This document shows positions 33,543 through 42,340 of a stretch of DNA of 64,000 nt, piece after piece; positions within the stretch are counted from its first letter, which is position 1, and each line of letters opens with the position of its first letter. The position numbers were made by a program, and so were the translations under genes. Below the pieces are notes generated by a model, which was given only the letters and a program-made list of their open reading frames with translations, made no database searches and was not told the origin of the DNA. The stretch covers positions 124,001 to 188,000 of the forward strand of contig CAMBIX010000002.1 of assembly GCA_945867815.1 (NCBI GenBank), in the 5' to 3' direction. The stretch is from an uncultured Veillonellaceae bacterium. GTDB taxonomy: Bacteria > Bacillota > Negativicutes > Veillonellales > Veillonellaceae.

Positions 33543-34112
33543 ATGGATATAAATCCTATCATAGCTGAACGTTTTACAGATCACCTAGATGTGTTTGGTA
33601 AGACGATGGAGCACATGGAAGAAATAGAAGTTATTGCTGAACGCGTTGCGTCAGCTTTAACTAGTGGACATAAAATATTTTTTTGTGGTAATGGAGGCAG
33701 CGCCGCTGATGCGCAGCATTTGGCTGCTGAGTTAGTGGGGCGTTTCCAAAAGGAACGACGGTCCCTAGCAGCTATTGCCTTAACGACGGATACGTCGATT
33801 TTGACAGCTGTTGCCAATGATTATAGTTATGACCAAGTGTTTGCTCGGCAAGTAGAAGGGTTGGGTCGTGCAGGTGATGTTTTAATTGGCATTTCTACGT
33901 CAGGTAATAGTAAGAATGTTGTTGAAGCAGTCTTAAAGGCGCGAGATATTGGTATGCATACTTTTGCTTTTACTGGGGAAGGTGGCGGAAAACTAGCTGA
34001 CCTTTGTGACCTTGTTTTTGCTGTGCCGTCTAAGGTGACAGCGCGCATTCAAGAAATGCATATCCTGGCTGGTCATATTATTTGTGAATTGGTGGATGAA
34101 GACTATGATTAA
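33543..34112 (+). CDS. gmhA: Sedoheptulose-7-phosphate isomerase
   Basis: 189 residues with one SIS domain: FFCGNGGSAADAQHLAAELVGRF, ALTTDTSILTAVANDY and LIGISTSGNSKNVVEA are family signatures. It makes D-glycero-D-manno-heptose 7-phosphate, the first step of ADP-heptose synthesis for LPS inner core. I start at ATG 33543, six bases after AAGGAG. hldE overlaps its 3' end by eight bases. Start of a compact operon through waaC. Confidence 0.93.
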   Translation: MDINPIIAERFTDHLDVFGKTMEHMEEIEVIAERVASALTSGHKIFFCGNGGSAADAQHLAAELVGRFQKERRSLAAIALTTDTSILTAVANDYSYDQVFARQVEGLGRAGDVLIGISTSGNSKNVVEAVLKARDIGMHTFAFTGEGGGKLADLCDLVFAVPSKVTARIQEMHILAGHIICELVDEDYD

Positions 34113-35586
34113 TGATAGAATTGATGCCTTTTTATTACATAGTCTACCTAAATTGCGCCTAGCTGTTCTTGGCGATGTTATGGTTGATCGCTATATATTT
34201 GGCGATGTCAGCCGTATTTCTCCAGAAGCACCGGTGCCTGTCAATTTAGTCTCCTCTATAAAAGAGGTTCTTGGTGGAGCTGCTAATGTAGCTAATAATC
34301 TGGCTCATTTAGACTGTCAGGTAGCTTTAGCCGGTATAGCAGGTATTGATGACCATGGCCGTTTATTAGAAGAACTGTTACAGGATAATCGGATTGATGA
34401 TAGTGGCATTTTATATGAATCGACGCATAAGACCACGACAAAAATGCGAATTTTAGGTAATCAGCAACAAATGTTGCGCCTTGATTTTGAAGCAACAGAG
34501 TCAATTAATAAAGAGGAAGAAAATCGCTTACTTAATTGGCTAAAAAAACAGTTAGAAAAAGGTTTAGATGGCATTGTTATATCCGATTATGGCAAGGGTG
34601 TTTGTACACCGTCTTTGTTAAAACAAGTATTTGGTTTAGCTAAGGCTCATCAAGTGCCGACTATTGTTGATCCTAAGGGAAATGATTGGACTAAGTATAA
34701 TGGGGCAACTTGTATTACGCCTAATATAAAAGAGTTAGGTCAATGCTTAGGACGGAGCTTAGCCAATAAAGACGATATTGTTGTGGAAGGGGCTAAAGAA
34801 GTTTTAAAAAAAGTTGCTATCGATTATATTATTGCTACGCGGTCAGCTAAGGGCATTTCTGTTATTAGCAAGGATCAGCAAGTTTGGCATAATCCAGCAA
34901 CCAAACAAGAGGTTTTTGATGTGAGTGGTGCTGGCGATACGGTAGTTGCTATGATGATTACGACTATGGCGGCCGGTTTGTCTATCCGCACAGCGTTACA
35001 TGTAGCTAATACGGCGGCAGGTATCGTTGTCTCTAAGGTAGGTACCTATCCTATTCATCGTCAGGAACTTATTGATGAATGGAATGAATTCCGCAATCGA
35101 ACACGGCGGCATACAGGGGTCTTGTCTTGGGATGATATGGCTAGACAGATTAAGCAGTGGCAGGACAAGGGGGAAACTGTTGTTTTTACGAATGGTTGTT
35201 TCGATATATTGCATCCCGGTCATATTACCTATTTGGCGCAAGCGGCTGACTTAGGAGACCATTTAATTGTAGGTCTTAATTCGGACGCTTCTGTTCGGCA
35301 GTTAAAAGGAGAGTCACGACCCATTAATAAGCAAGAAGATCGAGCGACTATGCTTATGGCCTTATCATCGATTGATGGAGTCGTTATATTTAATGAAAAT
35401 ACGCCGGCTAAACTTCTTTCCATCTTGCGGCCAGATATCTTAGTTAAGGGTGGTGATTATAGACCAGAGACTGTTATTGGTGGCGAATTTGTAGATCATG
35501 TGGATATATTACCTTTTAAGGAAGGGTATTCCACAACGGGGTTAATCCATAGAATAAAGGCATTAGTTAAGGAAGGCAAACTATGA
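34105..35586 (+). CDS. hldE: Bifunctional heptose 7-phosphate kinase / heptose 1-phosphate adenylyltransferase
   Basis: 493 residues, two domains. The N-terminal ribokinase (PfkB) part shows GDVMVDRYIFGDVSRISPEAPVPV and GAGDTVVAM near residue 275. The C-terminal nucleotidyltransferase (from about 345) shows FTNGCFDILHPGHITYL and ADLGDHLIVGLNSDASV. It carries out kinase and ADP-transfer steps of ADP-heptose synthesis. I chose ATG 34105; frames open further upstream (GTG 34084, ATG 34096) overlap gmhA more. The stop overlaps the hldD start (ATGA). Confidence 0.94.
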   Translation: MINDRIDAFLLHSLPKLRLAVLGDVMVDRYIFGDVSRISPEAPVPVNLVSSIKEVLGGAANVANNLAHLDCQVALAGIAGIDDHGRLLEELLQDNRIDDSGILYESTHKTTTKMRILGNQQQMLRLDFEATESINKEEENRLLNWLKKQLEKGLDGIVISDYGKGVCTPSLLKQVFGLAKAHQVPTIVDPKGNDWTKYNGATCITPNIKELGQCLGRSLANKDDIVVEGAKEVLKKVAIDYIIATRSAKGISVISKDQQVWHNPATKQEVFDVSGAGDTVVAMMITTMAAGLSIRTALHVANTAAGIVVSKVGTYPIHRQELIDEWNEFRNRTRRHTGVLSWDDMARQIKQWQDKGETVVFTNGCFDILHPGHITYLAQAADLGDHLIVGLNSDASVRQLKGESRPINKQEDRATMLMALSSIDGVVIFNENTPAKLLSILRPDILVKGGDYRPETVIGGEFVDHVDILPFKEGYSTTGLIHRIKALVKEGKL

Positions 35587-36551
35587 TTATTGTAACAGGT
35601 GGAGCTGGCTTTATTGGCAGTAACATTGTAAAAGAATTAAATCGTCGTGGACGTACAGATATTTTAATCGTTGATGATTTAACGGATGGTAGTAAAACAC
35701 AAAATTTACAATTGCTAGATTTTTGTGATTACATTGACTGTTTAGATTTTGATGCGGCGATTGCAGATAATACTTTTGACTGTGGCCCGATTGATGTTGT
35801 TTTTCATGAAGGTGCTTGTGCGGACACCATGAACTATGATGGCCGTTACATGTTAAAAAACAATTTTGAAGGAACAAAGAATTTATTCCATTATTGCCAA
35901 GATCGTCGTGTGCCTTTTATTTATGCATCATCGGCATCTACCTATGGTAGTGGTCAAAATGGCTTTAGAGAAGATCCAGCTTGTGAAGAATCCTTGAATC
36001 CTTATGCCTATTCTAAGCTTTTATTTGATCGCTACCGCCGTCAATTTGATGATGAATTGACAGCGCAAGTGGTAGGCCTTCGTTATTTTAATGTTTATGG
36101 ACCGAATGAAGTACATAAGGGGAATATGGCCTCTCTCGTACGGCAAAAGTTCTATGATTTACAGAAAACGGGTAAGATAACCCTTTTTGAAGGTACAGAT
36201 GGCTATGCAGATGGTGAACAGCGTCGTGATTTTATTTATGTAAAGGACGTCGTTAATGTAAACTTATTCTTCTGGGAACATCCAGAGATTAGTGGCATTT
36301 TTAACTGTGGTACAGGTAAGGCGCATACCTTTAATCAGTTTATGGAAGCTGTTATTGCTTATAATGGATCTGGTCAGATTGAATATGTATCTTTTCCAGA
36401 TAAGTTAATTGGTAAATACCAGTCCTATACACAAGCGGATGATAGTAAGTTGTTAGCAGCTGGTTATGATAAGGGCTTTACCCCATTAGAAGAAGCCGTT
36501 AAAGAATATTGTGAATTATTAGATCATAATAAAGGGTATTTACGTCGATAA
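35583..36551 (+). CDS. hldD: ADP-L-glycero-D-manno-heptose 6-epimerase
   Basis: 322 residues of the short-chain dehydrogenase/epimerase family. GGAGFIGSNIVKEL binds the cofactor, HEGACADT is typical of HldD, and the catalytic YAYSK lies near residue 140. GLRYFNVYGPNE follows. It converts the D,D- to the L,D-heptose form of ADP-heptose. The start ATG overlaps the hldE stop by four bases, so translation is coupled. Confidence 0.95.
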   Translation: MIIVTGGAGFIGSNIVKELNRRGRTDILIVDDLTDGSKTQNLQLLDFCDYIDCLDFDAAIADNTFDCGPIDVVFHEGACADTMNYDGRYMLKNNFEGTKNLFHYCQDRRVPFIYASSASTYGSGQNGFREDPACEESLNPYAYSKLLFDRYRRQFDDELTAQVVGLRYFNVYGPNEVHKGNMASLVRQKFYDLQKTGKITLFEGTDGYADGEQRRDFIYVKDVVNVNLFFWEHPEISGIFNCGTGKAHTFNQFMEAVIAYNGSGQIEYVSFPDKLIGKYQSYTQADDSKLLAAGYDKGFTPLEEAVKEYCELLDHNKGYLRR

Positions 36552-36562
36552 GAGGAGTAGCT

Positions 36563-37075
36563 ATGCGAAAGGTCTTGTTCCTTGATCGAGATGGTGTCAT
36601 TAATAAAGATGTGCATTATTTATACCGCAAGGAAGACATGCATTTTATCGATGGCGCACCGGAAGCCCTAAAAAAAGCGGTAGAGGCAGGCTATGATTTG
36701 ATTGTAGTAACCAATCAGAGTGGTGTGGCTCGTGGCTATTATACAGAGGAAGACGTGCAGGTTTTACACCAATATATGGGGGACTTATTGGCTCAGTCGG
36801 GTGCCCCTATTTTAGCCTTTTATTATTGCCCTCATTTAAAAGGGGCTAAGATTAAGGCGTATGATAAGGATTGCTCCTGCCGTAAGCCCAAACCAGGCTT
36901 ATTACTGCAAGCTATGAAGGATTATTCGATTGATAAGAAACATAGCTTTATGGTTGGTGATAAACCAGGTGATGTAGCAGCCGCTAAGACAGCTGGTCTT
37001 AGGGGCTATCAGTTTACGGGTAGCAATTTAGATACCTTTTTAGGCCCTCTATTAGAAAAGGAGAAGCGGCTATGA
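36563..37075 (+). CDS. gmhB: D-glycero-beta-D-manno-heptose-1,7-bisphosphate 7-phosphatase
   Basis: 170 residues, HAD superfamily. FLDRDGVINKD has the nucleophile and acid Asp residues; YYCPHLKG and DCSCRKPKPGLL give the zinc ligands; MVGDKPGDVAAAKTAG is motif III/IV. It removes the 7-phosphate between the two HldE steps. GAGGAG upstream. Its stop overlaps the waaC start. Confidence 0.94.
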   Translation: MRKVLFLDRDGVINKDVHYLYRKEDMHFIDGAPEALKKAVEAGYDLIVVTNQSGVARGYYTEEDVQVLHQYMGDLLAQSGAPILAFYYCPHLKGAKIKAYDKDCSCRKPKPGLLLQAMKDYSIDKKHSFMVGDKPGDVAAAKTAGLRGYQFTGSNLDTFLGPLLEKEKRL

Positions 37076-38103
37076 CGGTAGATATGAGTCGCCTTCTGCT
37101 TATAAAAATGAGTTCTTTAGGCGATATTGTTCATGCTTTGCCTACACTTTATGCGATTCGTAAGAATTGGCCACAGGCTCATATTACGTGGGCCGTCCAT
37201 GAACAATTTAAAGAACTCTTACCAGGGAAGCCTTGGTTAGATGAGGTTATTTATATTGATAAAAAACAGTTAAAGAAACCGTCCTACTTATGGCACTTGC
37301 GTAAAGAGCTTCATAAGCGGCATTTTACCTCTTGTTTGGACTTACAATGCTTGGCTAAGAGTGCACTTGTAGCTATGTTGAGTGGGGCACCGGTTAAATA
37401 TGGGTATTGGGAACTTAGAGAAGGGAGTTCTCTTATTGAAAAGCCCTTAGTTGGTAGTCACCAATATGATCATGTTATTGAACGCTACTTAGATGCAGTG
37501 CGAGCCTTAGGCGGGCAGGTAGAAGGGATTCATTTTCCCTTACCAGTTCATAAGGAAGCTAAGGAATCCTTAGCTCATTTATTAATCTCAAAAGGGTATA
37601 TAGCTGGGAGTCCTTATGTAGTGCTAGCACCAGGAGCCCGTTGGATACTTAAGGAATGGCCGCCCCTTTATTTTGCAGAGCTGGCTAAACGGATAATGGA
37701 TACGAAGCGTTTTGTCTTTTTGATTGGCAGCCTGGAGGATACTGATAAGAGTCGTCTTATTGAAGAGCATGTGCAGTCGCCTTATTTAATTAATTTAAGT
37801 GGGCATACGTCTTTAGCACAGTTAATTGAGCTAATAAAGGGGGCAGCTTTTTATATTAGTGCGGATACGGGTCCTCTTCATATAGCTAATGCAGCGAATA
37901 TCCCCTTAATTGGTCTGTATGGGACGACATCACCAAAGCGGACCGGTCCTTATGGAGGGGCTCATGTACACGTTATCGTATCGCCGACTTCAAAGGCAAC
38001 GCCAGAGTCTCCTTTGGTCGATGATCCTCTTTGTATGCAGCAAATTGATGTGAATCGAGTTTGGTATTTGTATCAAACATGTGTAAATGAGTTAGGCATG
38101 TAG
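37072..38103 (+). CDS. waaC: Lipopolysaccharide heptosyltransferase I-like
   Basis: 343 residues, GT9 family. LLIKMSSLGDIVHALPTLYAIRKNWP near the start, RWILKEWPPLYFAELA in the middle and FYISADTGPLHIANA late match WaaC, which adds the first L,D-heptose to Kdo at the inner membrane's cytoplasmic face. The ATG overlaps the gmhB stop by four bases. The assignment as HepI rather than another heptosyltransferase rests on SSLGDIVHALP and on gene order. Confidence 0.88.
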   Translation: MTVDMSRLLLIKMSSLGDIVHALPTLYAIRKNWPQAHITWAVHEQFKELLPGKPWLDEVIYIDKKQLKKPSYLWHLRKELHKRHFTSCLDLQCLAKSALVAMLSGAPVKYGYWELREGSSLIEKPLVGSHQYDHVIERYLDAVRALGGQVEGIHFPLPVHKEAKESLAHLLISKGYIAGSPYVVLAPGARWILKEWPPLYFAELAKRIMDTKRFVFLIGSLEDTDKSRLIEEHVQSPYLINLSGHTSLAQLIELIKGAAFYISADTGPLHIANAANIPLIGLYGTTSPKRTGPYGGAHVHVIVSPTSKATPESPLVDDPLCMQQIDVNRVWYLYQTCVNELGM

Positions 38104-38291
38104 CTATTAGCTGAATATGCTGAATATATATTTTTTTATTAGTGGATAGCTAAGATAAAATTGTTTGTTTTTTATAGAATCGTTTATAGTTTGTATAGAT
38201 TCATTAAGTAAGATAAGGACATTATAGTCGAGTAAATAATCTGTGTGTATAGTCGTTGGATAGGGTAGGTTGATTCATCGATACGCAGGGG

Positions 38292-39350
38292 ATGAATAGT
38301 ATGATGGAGTTAGATCACAAGAAAATAGTCGTTACTTTTTTGATGCATTTAGGCGATGTTATGTTAACAACGCCTTTTTTGCATGTGCTTCGGCAAGCGG
38401 CACCGCATAGTGAAATCACTTATGTGGTTGATGAAAAGTTACAAGATTTAATTTCAGAAAACCCTAATCTTGACCATGTAGTTACGGTAGATAAAAAGGG
38501 AAAAGATAATAGCATTGGTGCCTTGCGACGGATTGCAAAAGAGATTCGTCAGACCTATGCCCCAGATATTGTCATTAATTTACATCCCAATGAACGAACA
38601 TCATTTTTAACTTGGTCGATTGGGGCACCAACAGTGGTGGGCATGAGTCATTTTTTATTCCGGCCTTTTATGACTCAATATACACGGCTGGATCGAATTC
38701 ATTTGCATGCAGCTGATATGTATATCGATGTATTAGCTCAGTTAGGTGTTAGTGATTTATCTAATAAGGGCTTAGAACTCTATACTAAACCTGAATGGGA
38801 CCAAGAAGCGGATTCTTTTTATCAAAAGCACCATGTAAAAGATGCGGATGGTGTTATTGGTTTTAATGTAGGTAGTGCGGTGCCCCAGAAGCGTTGGCCT
38901 AAAGAACGGTTTGCCGCTGTAGCGGACCACTTTAATGAACATGGGTATAAGACGGTCTTTTTTGGCGGCTCTATGGATTTAGAGATGGTAAAAGCTGTTA
39001 GAGATGCCATGAAGAGTGCCCCAATTATTGCGACAGGGCAGTTTGGATTAGGTCCCTTGGCAGCAGCCATTCGGCGATGTAATATTTTTATTACCAATGA
39101 TTCTGGGCCTATGCACATAGCGGTTAGTCAACACGTACCAGTATTAGCCTTGTACGGACCATCTAATCCAGCCTTATATGGTCCGTATACGAAGAATTGT
39201 AGTATTTTAGAATCTATGCATACTTACGAAGTGGGAAAAAGTATGAAAAAAATTATTCGTGAAGGGCATTACAAGGGTTTATCAGTCATACCAACAGAGG
39301 ATGTCATTCAGGCGGCTAATGCCTTGCTTACGCCAGAGGATGAGCTGTAA
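38292..39350 (+). CDS. waaF: Second GT9 glycosyltransferase (heptosyltransferase II-like)
   Basis: 352 residues. FLMHLGDVMLTTPFLHVLRQAAP opens the donor domain; NVGSAVPQKRWPKERFA and CNIFITNDSGPMHIAVSQHVP are the GT9 sugar-nucleotide signatures. It probably adds a second heptose or a related core sugar. A 188-bp AT-rich gap without gene separates it from waaC, so it may have its own promoter. ATG 38292 is preceded by CAGGGG; ATGs at 38301 and 38304 are alternatives. Its stop overlaps the exonuclease start. Confidence 0.8.
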   Translation: MNSMMELDHKKIVVTFLMHLGDVMLTTPFLHVLRQAAPHSEITYVVDEKLQDLISENPNLDHVVTVDKKGKDNSIGALRRIAKEIRQTYAPDIVINLHPNERTSFLTWSIGAPTVVGMSHFLFRPFMTQYTRLDRIHLHAADMYIDVLAQLGVSDLSNKGLELYTKPEWDQEADSFYQKHHVKDADGVIGFNVGSAVPQKRWPKERFAAVADHFNEHGYKTVFFGGSMDLEMVKAVRDAMKSAPIIATGQFGLGPLAAAIRRCNIFITNDSGPMHIAVSQHVPVLALYGPSNPALYGPYTKNCSILESMHTYEVGKSMKKIIREGHYKGLSVIPTEDVIQAANALLTPEDEL

Positions 39351-40309
39351 TGGCTTATATTATTTTTGATTTGGAATGGAATCAGCCTTATGGAAATGAT
39401 ATTAGTTTTATGAAGCGCACAGGTTTTCCTGTAGCTGGTGAAATTATTGAATTTGGAGCCGTTAAGCTGGATGACCGTTTTAAGATTATTGATCAGTTTA
39501 AGATGTTGGTAAAACCTAAGTTTTTGCCCCGTATTAATCGGCAGGTAGCAAAGCTCACTCATATAAGTCAAGCTGATTTGCAATATGGACTGCCCTTCCC
39601 TAAGGCGTATGAACATTTTGTTAAGTGGTGTGGCTTATCGCCTATTTTATTGTCTTGGGGTCCGGATGACATGACACTTTTGCAGGAAAATTGCTTGATT
39701 TATAAGATACGGCCTAAAAAAGAATTACGGTGGTATGATGCTCAGTTTTTATATGCCTATGAGATTAATGGCGACGCTCAGCAAGTTTCTTTGCAAAAGG
39801 CGATGGAGCAATTAGCCGTACGGTCCGATGATTTACCGGCCCATGATGCTTTGAATGATGCCATTTTTACAGCCCGCTTGTGTCAGAAATTACATATTAA
39901 GGAAGGGCTAGCTGCTTATGAAGCTCATGTGCAGGATACCAAGCATTTTGAGTTTTTTCCTAAGCACATGACTTTTTTTATGTATGAAAATTTTGATACA
40001 AAAGATATAGCTCTTAGAACTCGTAAGGTGCGAGAAGTTTATTGTCCCTCGTGTTTACAACGGATGCAGGTTGAGCCTATGGTGCGTTGGACGGGTTCTA
40101 AGTATTTAAGCTTGGCCCATTGTCCTAAACACAAAACGTATGCTGTACAATGGCGTCTAGGAAGGTATTTGACTAAGTTAGGTCGAAGTAAGTACTATAT
40201 AGGCAAATTGATTACTGAAGCGCCGTCACAAGTAGAGGCCCTATATAGACGTAAATATATAAGGCATAAGGAAAAAGAAGCGGCTTATCGTGAACGGATG
40301 CATAAATAA
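39350..40309 (+). CDS. DEDDh 3'-5' exonuclease-like protein with zinc-ribbon-like tail
   Basis: 319 residues. IIFDLEWNQ (ExoI, Asp and Glu), ILLSWGPDDMTLLQEN (ExoII) and LPAHDALNDAIFTA (ExoIII with His and Asp) are the DnaQ-like catalytic blocks, as in KapD/ERI-1 type exonucleases. The last ~110 residues add a CPSC...HCPKH pattern that could bind zinc, followed by a basic end. Likely acts on RNA or DNA 3' ends; target unknown. It is translationally joined to the GT9 gene (TAATG). Confidence 0.82.
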   Translation: MAYIIFDLEWNQPYGNDISFMKRTGFPVAGEIIEFGAVKLDDRFKIIDQFKMLVKPKFLPRINRQVAKLTHISQADLQYGLPFPKAYEHFVKWCGLSPILLSWGPDDMTLLQENCLIYKIRPKKELRWYDAQFLYAYEINGDAQQVSLQKAMEQLAVRSDDLPAHDALNDAIFTARLCQKLHIKEGLAAYEAHVQDTKHFEFFPKHMTFFMYENFDTKDIALRTRKVREVYCPSCLQRMQVEPMVRWTGSKYLSLAHCPKHKTYAVQWRLGRYLTKLGRSKYYIGKLITEAPSQVEALYRRKYIRHKEKEAAYRERMHK

Positions 40310-40325
40310 GAAAGGATGACAGATC

Positions 40326-41720
40326 ATGATTGAAAGACCTAATGCATGGACAACCTATACAGATGCAGATAAACAAGCGCTTGAAAGCTTAAGTTGTGGT
40401 TACATTGATTTTTTAAATAAAGGAAAGACGGAACGAGAATGTGTAGCGGAAACGATTAAACAGGCTGAATCTAAGGGTTACCGCAATGTAGTAGATGTAC
40501 TGGCTAAGAAGGAAGCTATTAAGCCAGGTGATAAACTTTACTATGCACACATGAAGAAAGCTATTGCCTTATTTGTCATAGGTACAGATGATATAGAAAA
40601 AGGTATGAATATCTTAGGGGCACATATTGATTCGCCACGTCTAGATGTTAAGCAAAATCCTTTATATGAAGACAGTAAATTAGCCTACTTAGATACTCAT
40701 TATTATGGGGGCATTAAGAAATACCAATGGGTAACCATGCCATTGGCCATTCATGGAGTTGTGGTTACTAAATCAGGACAGACTGTGAATATAACAATTG
40801 GTGAAAAAGAAGATGATCCAGTATTCTGCATTACTGATTTATTGCCACATTTGGGACAGGAACAAATGGAAAAGAAGGCTGCTAAGGTCGTTGAAGGTGA
40901 AAATTTAGACCTTCTTATCGGCAGCCAGCCAGCGGATGCGGAACTGAAAGAAGGTGTTTTGTCTTATTTACAGACTATCTTTAAAGACCAGTATGGTTTT
41001 GAAGAGAATGACCTTCAGTCAGCCGAACTTGAAATTGTTCCCGCTGGGAAGGCTCGTCATATGGGCTTTGATAGAAGTATGATTTTGGCTTATGGCCAAG
41101 ATGACCGTGTATGTGCTTATACATCCTTGGTAGCTATGTTAGAAGTGGAACAGGTAAAACGGACCACTTGCTGCTTATTAGTTGATAAGGAAGAAATTGG
41201 TTCGGTAGGGGCCACAGGTATGCAATCTCATTTCTTTGAAACTATTGTTTCTGAAATCGCCGAAGCTATGGGGCATACTAGTGTTAATGCTACACGGCGC
41301 ATTTTAGCTAATAGCTGCATGTTGTCTTCTGATGTGAGTGCTGGTTATGATCCTCTCTATGCATCAGCTTTTGAAAAGAAGAACAGTTCCTTTATCGGTA
41401 ATGGTGTTGTTTTCAATAAGTTTACTGGTGCGCGTGGTAAATCGGGTTCTAATGATGCGAATGCAGAATTCGTTGGTTATGTACGTCGTCTAATGGAAGA
41501 CAATAAGGTTAATTTCCAAACGGCAGAACTAGGTAAGGTTGACTTAGGTGGTGGCGGGACCATTGCTTATATTATGGCTTTATATGGTATGAATGTTATT
41601 GATAGTGGGGTAGCTGTTCTTAGTATGCATGCCCCTTGGGAAGTAACAAGTAAGGCCGATATTTATGAAGCTAAGAAATGCTATGTAGCCTTTTTACAGG
41701 CTGATGGCCAAGTTAAATAA
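40326..41720 (+). CDS. M18-family aminopeptidase, second copy
   Basis: 464 residues. GAHIDSPRLDVKQNP, DRVCAYTSL, DKEEIGSVGATG and SSDVSAGYDP carry the zinc ligands and catalytic Glu of M18 enzymes. VLSMHAPWEVTSKADIYEA closes the active site. It has the longer architecture of the yeast aminopeptidase I-like bacterial branch, unlike the 425-residue enzyme at 27002. Cytoplasmic. GAAAGGATGACAG is upstream. Confidence 0.9.
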   Translation: MIERPNAWTTYTDADKQALESLSCGYIDFLNKGKTERECVAETIKQAESKGYRNVVDVLAKKEAIKPGDKLYYAHMKKAIALFVIGTDDIEKGMNILGAHIDSPRLDVKQNPLYEDSKLAYLDTHYYGGIKKYQWVTMPLAIHGVVVTKSGQTVNITIGEKEDDPVFCITDLLPHLGQEQMEKKAAKVVEGENLDLLIGSQPADAELKEGVLSYLQTIFKDQYGFEENDLQSAELEIVPAGKARHMGFDRSMILAYGQDDRVCAYTSLVAMLEVEQVKRTTCCLLVDKEEIGSVGATGMQSHFFETIVSEIAEAMGHTSVNATRRILANSCMLSSDVSAGYDPLYASAFEKKNSSFIGNGVVFNKFTGARGKSGSNDANAEFVGYVRRLMEDNKVNFQTAELGKVDLGGGGTIAYIMALYGMNVIDSGVAVLSMHAPWEVTSKADIYEAKKCYVAFLQADGQVK

Positions 41721-41734
41721 GAGTAGGGTTTTCT

Positions 41735-42073
41735 ATGGAAGAAAAGAAAAAGACCGTACGTATTGATATCTATGATATCCCAGAGGATCAGGCTCAAACC
41801 TTTTTAAAGGATCGAGAAGAGACAGCGGAAGCGGCTGAAGCCGTTATGAAGCGCTATTGTGATACAGTTAAACGTGATACCTTGGACTTAGAGGAAGGAC
41901 AAGGTGTTTACGGCTATGATAAAGAAGGTTCCATCTTATTAAGTGTTATGCTGGACCCCTTTGAGATTCCCGTTATGAAAGTAGCTATGCAGCGGGGCAA
42001 GTTAGATGAATATGTCTTGGCCGCTAATGGATATGTAGAAGGCGATTTGCCTGTACGTACAGACAAAGAATAA
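41735..42073 (+). CDS. Hypothetical acidic protein
   Basis: 112 residues, acidic, with no signal peptide or membrane helix. I do not recognise the family. The sequence begins with a charged segment (EEKKKTVRIDIYDIPEDQAQ), then a helical stretch rich in Ala/Glu, and ends in a mixed region with LLSVMLDPFEIPVMKVAMQRG. It starts 14 bases after the M18 gene with AGAGTAGGG-like sequence upstream, so the two are probably cotranscribed. Function unknown. Confidence 0.7.
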   Translation: MEEKKKTVRIDIYDIPEDQAQTFLKDREETAEAAEAVMKRYCDTVKRDTLDLEEGQGVYGYDKEGSILLSVMLDPFEIPVMKVAMQRGKLDEYVLAANGYVEGDLPVRTDKE

Positions 42074-42087
42074 GATAAGAAAGTAGA

Positions 42088-42154
42088 GCAAACGATGTGT
42101 TTTCTAGGTGACTAGCTTCTAGTGAGTTAGTCATTTAGGGGGTACATCGTTTTG
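42088..42154 (+). terminator. Two-part hairpin after the hypothetical gene
   Basis: Outer AAACGATGT/ACATCGTTT and inner TGACTA/TTAGTCA stems form one long structure. The T run is short (TTTTG), so terminator strength is uncertain. The rest of 42155-42340 is AT-rich and shows no gene. Confidence 0.55.
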
Positions 42155-42340
42155 TCGTGTTAATTATTAGCCTCTATGTCTCTTGTATATTTACAACTAG
42201 GGATATGGTAAAATTATTTTGTATACAGTTTTTGGTATTAAATAGAAACGCTTCTATGAAGGTGTTAGTATGTAGCCTTTTTGGTAGAAGGTCTATTTTA
42301 ATGCAGTTTAGGTAGTCATGTTATATGGATGAGGTAGGAA

